Below, piece by piece: positions 61,212 through 64,000 of a stretch of 64,000 nt of DNA. The position numbers and the translations under genes were made by a program. Within the stretch, counting starts at the first letter, position 1, and every line of letters starts with the position of its first letter. The notes under the pieces were generated by a model that saw only the letters and a program-made list of their open reading frames with translations, searched no databases and had not been told where the DNA came from. Source of the stretch: Povalibacter uvarum (GTDB taxonomy: Bacteria; Pseudomonadota; Gammaproteobacteria; Steroidobacterales; Steroidobacteraceae); contig NZ_JACHHZ010000001.1 of assembly GCF_014202975.1 (NCBI RefSeq), positions 992,001-1,056,000 of the forward strand, in the 5' to 3' direction.

Positions 61212-62029
61212 GAAAGCCTGTCGCCACGTTCTGGGTCAACGCAGCACTGCTCACCGGGGCGATCGTCACGGCGTTTCCCCTCGTGTGGATGATATCGGTC
61301 TCGTTCATGCCGACAGGCGCGGCAGGACACTATCCGCCGCCGATGCTGCCGAGCGAGCCGACGCTCGACAACTACAGGCAGATGTTCGCGAAGCACAGCG
61401 CCGGTCGGTACATGTTCAACAGCGCATTCGTGGCGACCTGCGTGACGCTGATCTCGCTGTGCTTCAACACGATGGCGGGCTACGCGTTCGCCAAGTTGCG
61501 ATTCCGTGGGCGCGAATGGCTCTTTCGCGCAATGCTCGGAGCGCTGGTGATTCCCGGCCAGGTTGCAATGATCCCGCTCTTCGCGCTGGTGAAGGAGCTG
61601 GGCCTCGTCAGCAGCTACGGCGGCGTGATCGTTCCCGCGATGGCGAGCATCTTCGGCATTTTCCTCGTCAGGCAGTACGCGCTGTCGATCCCGGAGGATC
61701 TGCTGGAGGCCGCGCGCATCGATGGGGCCAGCGAATGGCGCATCTTCCGGTCCATCGTCGTGCCGCTGCTCAAGCCGATCCTGATCACGCTCGGCATCCT
61801 GACCTTCCTCGGCACCTGGAATGACTTCATGTGGCCGTTGATCGTGCTGAGCTCGCAGAAGCTCTACACGCTGCCGGTTGCATTGGCGGGCTTGTCGCGC
61901 GAGTACGTGCAGGACAACGAGCTCATGATGGCCGGGGCAGTGATCACGACCGTTCCGGTCCTGGTGCTTTTCCTGGCGCTGCAGCGTTACTACATCGCCG
62001 GCATCCTGGCCGGGAGCGTCAAGGGCTGA
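61208..62029 (+). CDS. ABC sugar transporter permease (MalG/UgpE-like)
   Basis: This 273-residue inner-membrane protein has six helices. The EAA loop is EAARIDGASEWRIFRSIVVP, and LGTWNDFMWPLIVLSS follows, both typical of the MalG-like half. The ATG at 61208 overlaps the upstream stop by 4 bp, so it is translationally coupled. The next gene begins 2 bp after its stop. Confidence 0.93.
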   Translation: MRKPVATFWVNAALLTGAIVTAFPLVWMISVSFMPTGAAGHYPPPMLPSEPTLDNYRQMFAKHSAGRYMFNSAFVATCVTLISLCFNTMAGYAFAKLRFRGREWLFRAMLGALVIPGQVAMIPLFALVKELGLVSSYGGVIVPAMASIFGIFLVRQYALSIPEDLLEAARIDGASEWRIFRSIVVPLLKPILITLGILTFLGTWNDFMWPLIVLSSQKLYTLPVALAGLSREYVQDNELMMAGAVITTVPVLVLFLALQRYYIAGILAGSVKG

Positions 62030-62031
62030 TC

Positions 62032-64000
62032 ATGAACGGCGTCATCGCGAGCTTGTTGTCGACTTTGCTTTTCATACCGGGAGCGCTGATGAGTGCGACT
62101 CAAGCACCCCAGACGGACTTGCGAGTGCTGGACGAGTTCGCGGACGTCAGCGTCTGGACGCCCGTCGAATCCGATGGTGTCAGTGCGTCGGTTCACAAGG
62201 CGCGCGGCATCGAAGGCGATGCATTGGTGCTCGAGTTCGATTTCAACAAGACAGCCGGCTATGCCGCGGCCGTTCGCAAGCTGCCGGTCGAGTTGCCGGA
62301 CGACTATGAGATCTCGTTCTGGATGCGGGGCGAGGCTGGGCAGAACCACTTCGAGGTGAAGTTCGTCGACGCATCGGGCGACAACGTGTGGTGGTTCCGG
62401 CGGCCGAACTACAAGTTCTCCGGCGACTGGCAGAACATTCGCATCAAACGCCGGCAGATCGAGTTTGCGTGGGGACCCACCAACGACAAGAAGCTGCGGC
62501 GGTTCTCTTCCATCGAGTTTGTCGTGAGTGCTGGAGCGCAGGGCGGTGCAGGGAATCTGTGGTTCGATCGACTGGCATTGAAGCCGGTGGTTCGCCAGGA
62601 AGTAACCGCCAAGCCTGTCGTGAAGGCCACATCTGAACGAGCGGGGAATCCTGCGGCTGCGATTCTGGATGGCAAGGACACGTCGGGCTGGCGCAGCCAG
62701 CGCGTCGCGGGCAAACCCCAGGTACTCACCATCGATCTCCAGGAAGTGAAGGAGTTCGGCGGGCTCGAGATCGACTGGCTGCGCAACCAGCAGGCAACGC
62801 AGTACACGATCGACCTGTCCGTCGACGGCAACGCGTGGAAGACGGTGCGGACGGTGACGGCGGGCAACGGCGGTCGCGATTCCCATCTGTTGCCCGAATC
62901 CGAAGCGCGCTGGATACGACTGACCATTCCCGATCAGGGTCGCGATGTCGGCATCTCGGAGCTGCACGTTCGCGATCTCGAGTTCGGTGCCTCGCCGAAT
63001 GCTTTCGTGCAGGCGCTGGCCAAGCAGAGCAAGCGAGGATGCTATCCACGGGCGTTCTACGACGAGCAGCTCTACTGGACGCTGATCGGCGTCGATGGCG
63101 ATTCGGAGGAAGCATTGTTCTCGGAGGATGGCGCGATCGAAGCCCGCAAGGCCGGTTACTCCATCGAGCCCTTCATCCTGTCCGGCAAGGAACTGATTAC
63201 CTGGGCCGACGTGAAGGCGACGCAATCGCTGGCGGAACGCTATCTTCCGATTCCCACCGTTCAATGGCGCCACCCACAAGTCGATCTGTCGATTACGGCG
63301 CTGTCGGGAGGTGAGCGTGGCGATGCGCACACTCGCATGACTTATCGCGTGACCAATCCCGGTACTTCGGCACGGAAGCTCACGCTCGCCCTCGCGGTGC
63401 GTCCGTTCCAGGTCAATCCGCCAGCGCAGTTCCTGAACACAGCGGGGGGCTTCACGCCGATCCAGGATCTGGCCTGGGAAAACGGCGCGGTTCGCGTCGA
63501 CGGGATCGCATCGGTCCTGCCCCAGACGGCGCCGCGAACCTTCGTTGCCATGCCATTCGATGCCGATTCGCCCTGCGAGTGGCTGACGTCGCAAGTGAAG
63601 GCGACGTCGGTGCACGATGAGACTGGCTTCGCGACGGGTGCGCTTCTCTATGATCTCGACCTTGCCGCCGGTGCGTCGACGGACATCGTTCTCGACCTGC
63701 CGCAGCATGCGCAGCGCGATCGTCCAGTGCAGGCGCTTGCCCCACAAACGGAAGAGACGGTGAGAACGCAGTGGCGCGAGAAGCTCAATCGCGTTCAGCT
63801 CGATCTGCCGAAGGACGGCAAGGTCTGGTTCGACACGCTGCGGACGTCGCTGGCCCATGTGCTGATCAATCGCGACGGCCCGGGACTTCAGCCGGGATCT
63901 CGATCCTATGAGCGCTCCTGGATACGCGACGGAGCGATGACTTCGGAGTTGCTGCTTCGCATGGGCCACGGCGATGTCGCGAAGGAGTTTCTGCTCTGGT
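62032..64000 (+). CDS. F5/8-type (discoidin) domain glycoside-acting protein, 3' end cut
   Basis: The frame is open from the ATG at 62032 to the window end (656 codons seen). A signal peptide (MNGVIASLLSTLLFIPGALM) leads to a carbohydrate-binding-like sandwich (about 30-190: FWMRGEAGQNHFEVKFVDAS, WFDRLALKP). An F5/8 type C domain follows (about 210-315: AAILDGKDTSGWRSQRVAG, ARWIRLTIPDQGRD), then a longer region. SRSYERSWIRDGAMTSELLLRMG at the end is typical of six-hairpin glycosidases. It is probably an exported glycan-degrading enzyme of the same locus; the catalytic domain is only partly visible. Confidence 0.82.
   Translation, partial: MNGVIASLLSTLLFIPGALMSATQAPQTDLRVLDEFADVSVWTPVESDGVSASVHKARGIEGDALVLEFDFNKTAGYAAAVRKLPVELPDDYEISFWMRGEAGQNHFEVKFVDASGDNVWWFRRPNYKFSGDWQNIRIKRRQIEFAWGPTNDKKLRRFSSIEFVVSAGAQGGAGNLWFDRLALKPVVRQEVTAKPVVKATSERAGNPAAAILDGKDTSGWRSQRVAGKPQVLTIDLQEVKEFGGLEIDWLRNQQATQYTIDLSVDGNAWKTVRTVTAGNGGRDSHLLPESEARWIRLTIPDQGRDVGISELHVRDLEFGASPNAFVQALAKQSKRGCYPRAFYDEQLYWTLIGVDGDSEEALFSEDGAIEARKAGYSIEPFILSGKELITWADVKATQSLAERYLPIPTVQWRHPQVDLSITALSGGERGDAHTRMTYRVTNPGTSARKLTLALAVRPFQVNPPAQFLNTAGGFTPIQDLAWENGAVRVDGIASVLPQTAPRTFVAMPFDADSPCEWLTSQVKATSVHDETGFATGALLYDLDLAAGASTDIVLDLPQHAQRDRPVQALAPQTEETVRTQWREKLNRVQLDLPKDGKVWFDTLRTSLAHVLINRDGPGLQPGSRSYERSWIRDGAMTSELLLRMGHGDVAKEFLLW

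Noticed and set aside
61990-63969. Minus-strand open frame of 659 codons opposite the F5/8-domain gene
   Set aside because: Antisense shadow; the plus frame has a signal peptide and recognisable domains.

Overview
The window (about 62% G+C, dense coding, few mobile genes) looks like a chromosomal segment of a gammaproteobacterium near Xanthomonadales, Nevskiales or Steroidobacterales. The basis is the block thrS-infC-rpmI-rplT-pheS-pheT-ihfA-merR, a single-polypeptide isobutyryl-CoA mutase, a secreted cytochrome/PQQ alcohol dehydrogenase of the polyvinyl-alcohol type, and two kinds of intergenic repeats common in that part of the tree. The exact genus is inference. No CRISPR array, prophage, intact insertion sequence or rRNA operon was seen.

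Layout. 1-7.9 kb: a truncated secreted protein of unknown function, a secreted esterase, a GGDEF-EAL c-di-GMP enzyme, an ArsC-like reductase, a MAPEG protein, and an acyl-CoA dehydrogenase/alcohol dehydrogenase pair divergent from a LysR regulator. 7.9-11.2 kb: an exported glutathione-transferase-like protein, a 2-oxoglutarate oxygenase-like protein and a secreted DUF885 metallohydrolase. 11.3-19.3 kb: a 1229-residue multi-sensor membrane protein, a divergent protein of unknown function, a secreted cytochrome c/PQQ dehydrogenase, and a full-length paralogue of the first protein of the window. 19.4-28.1 kb: a B12-dependent acyl-CoA island (TetR, cob(I)alamin adenosyltransferase, IcmF, long acyl-CoA dehydrogenase, BtuF-like protein, KAS III-like enzyme). 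28.2-32.3 kb: an Lrp-type regulator divergent from branched-chain 2-oxoacid dehydrogenase E1alpha-E1beta-E2. Together these two blocks point to valine/leucine or branched acyl-CoA breakdown. 32.7-37.8 kb: an outer-membrane beta-barrel followed 15 bp later by a 1170-residue lipoprotein with three CxxCH haem motifs and Ig-like domains. I rate this the most unusual pair in the window.

37.8-50.1 kb is mostly core: a decayed sensor fragment, tRNA-Asn, an aspartate aminotransferase divergent from uvrB, tRNA-Val, the thrS to merR translation block, and tRNA-Pro. infC appears to start at AUC, and the rpmI ribosome-binding site lies in a hairpin. 50.3-57.3 kb: a TPR-GGDEF cyclase, a fused hydantoinase/5-oxoprolinase and an MHS-family transporter whose N-terminus comes from a repeat element. 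57.5-64 kb: a carbohydrate locus with a GH144/glucoamylase-type enzyme, an ABC importer (binding lipoprotein and two permeases) and a large F5/8-domain protein cut by the window end.

Two dispersed repeat families run through the intergenic spaces: a REP-like GTCATTCCCGCG palindrome (at least seven loci, some forming gene ends) and a heptamer-array element (GCGGTTA/GCGGATA type; four loci).
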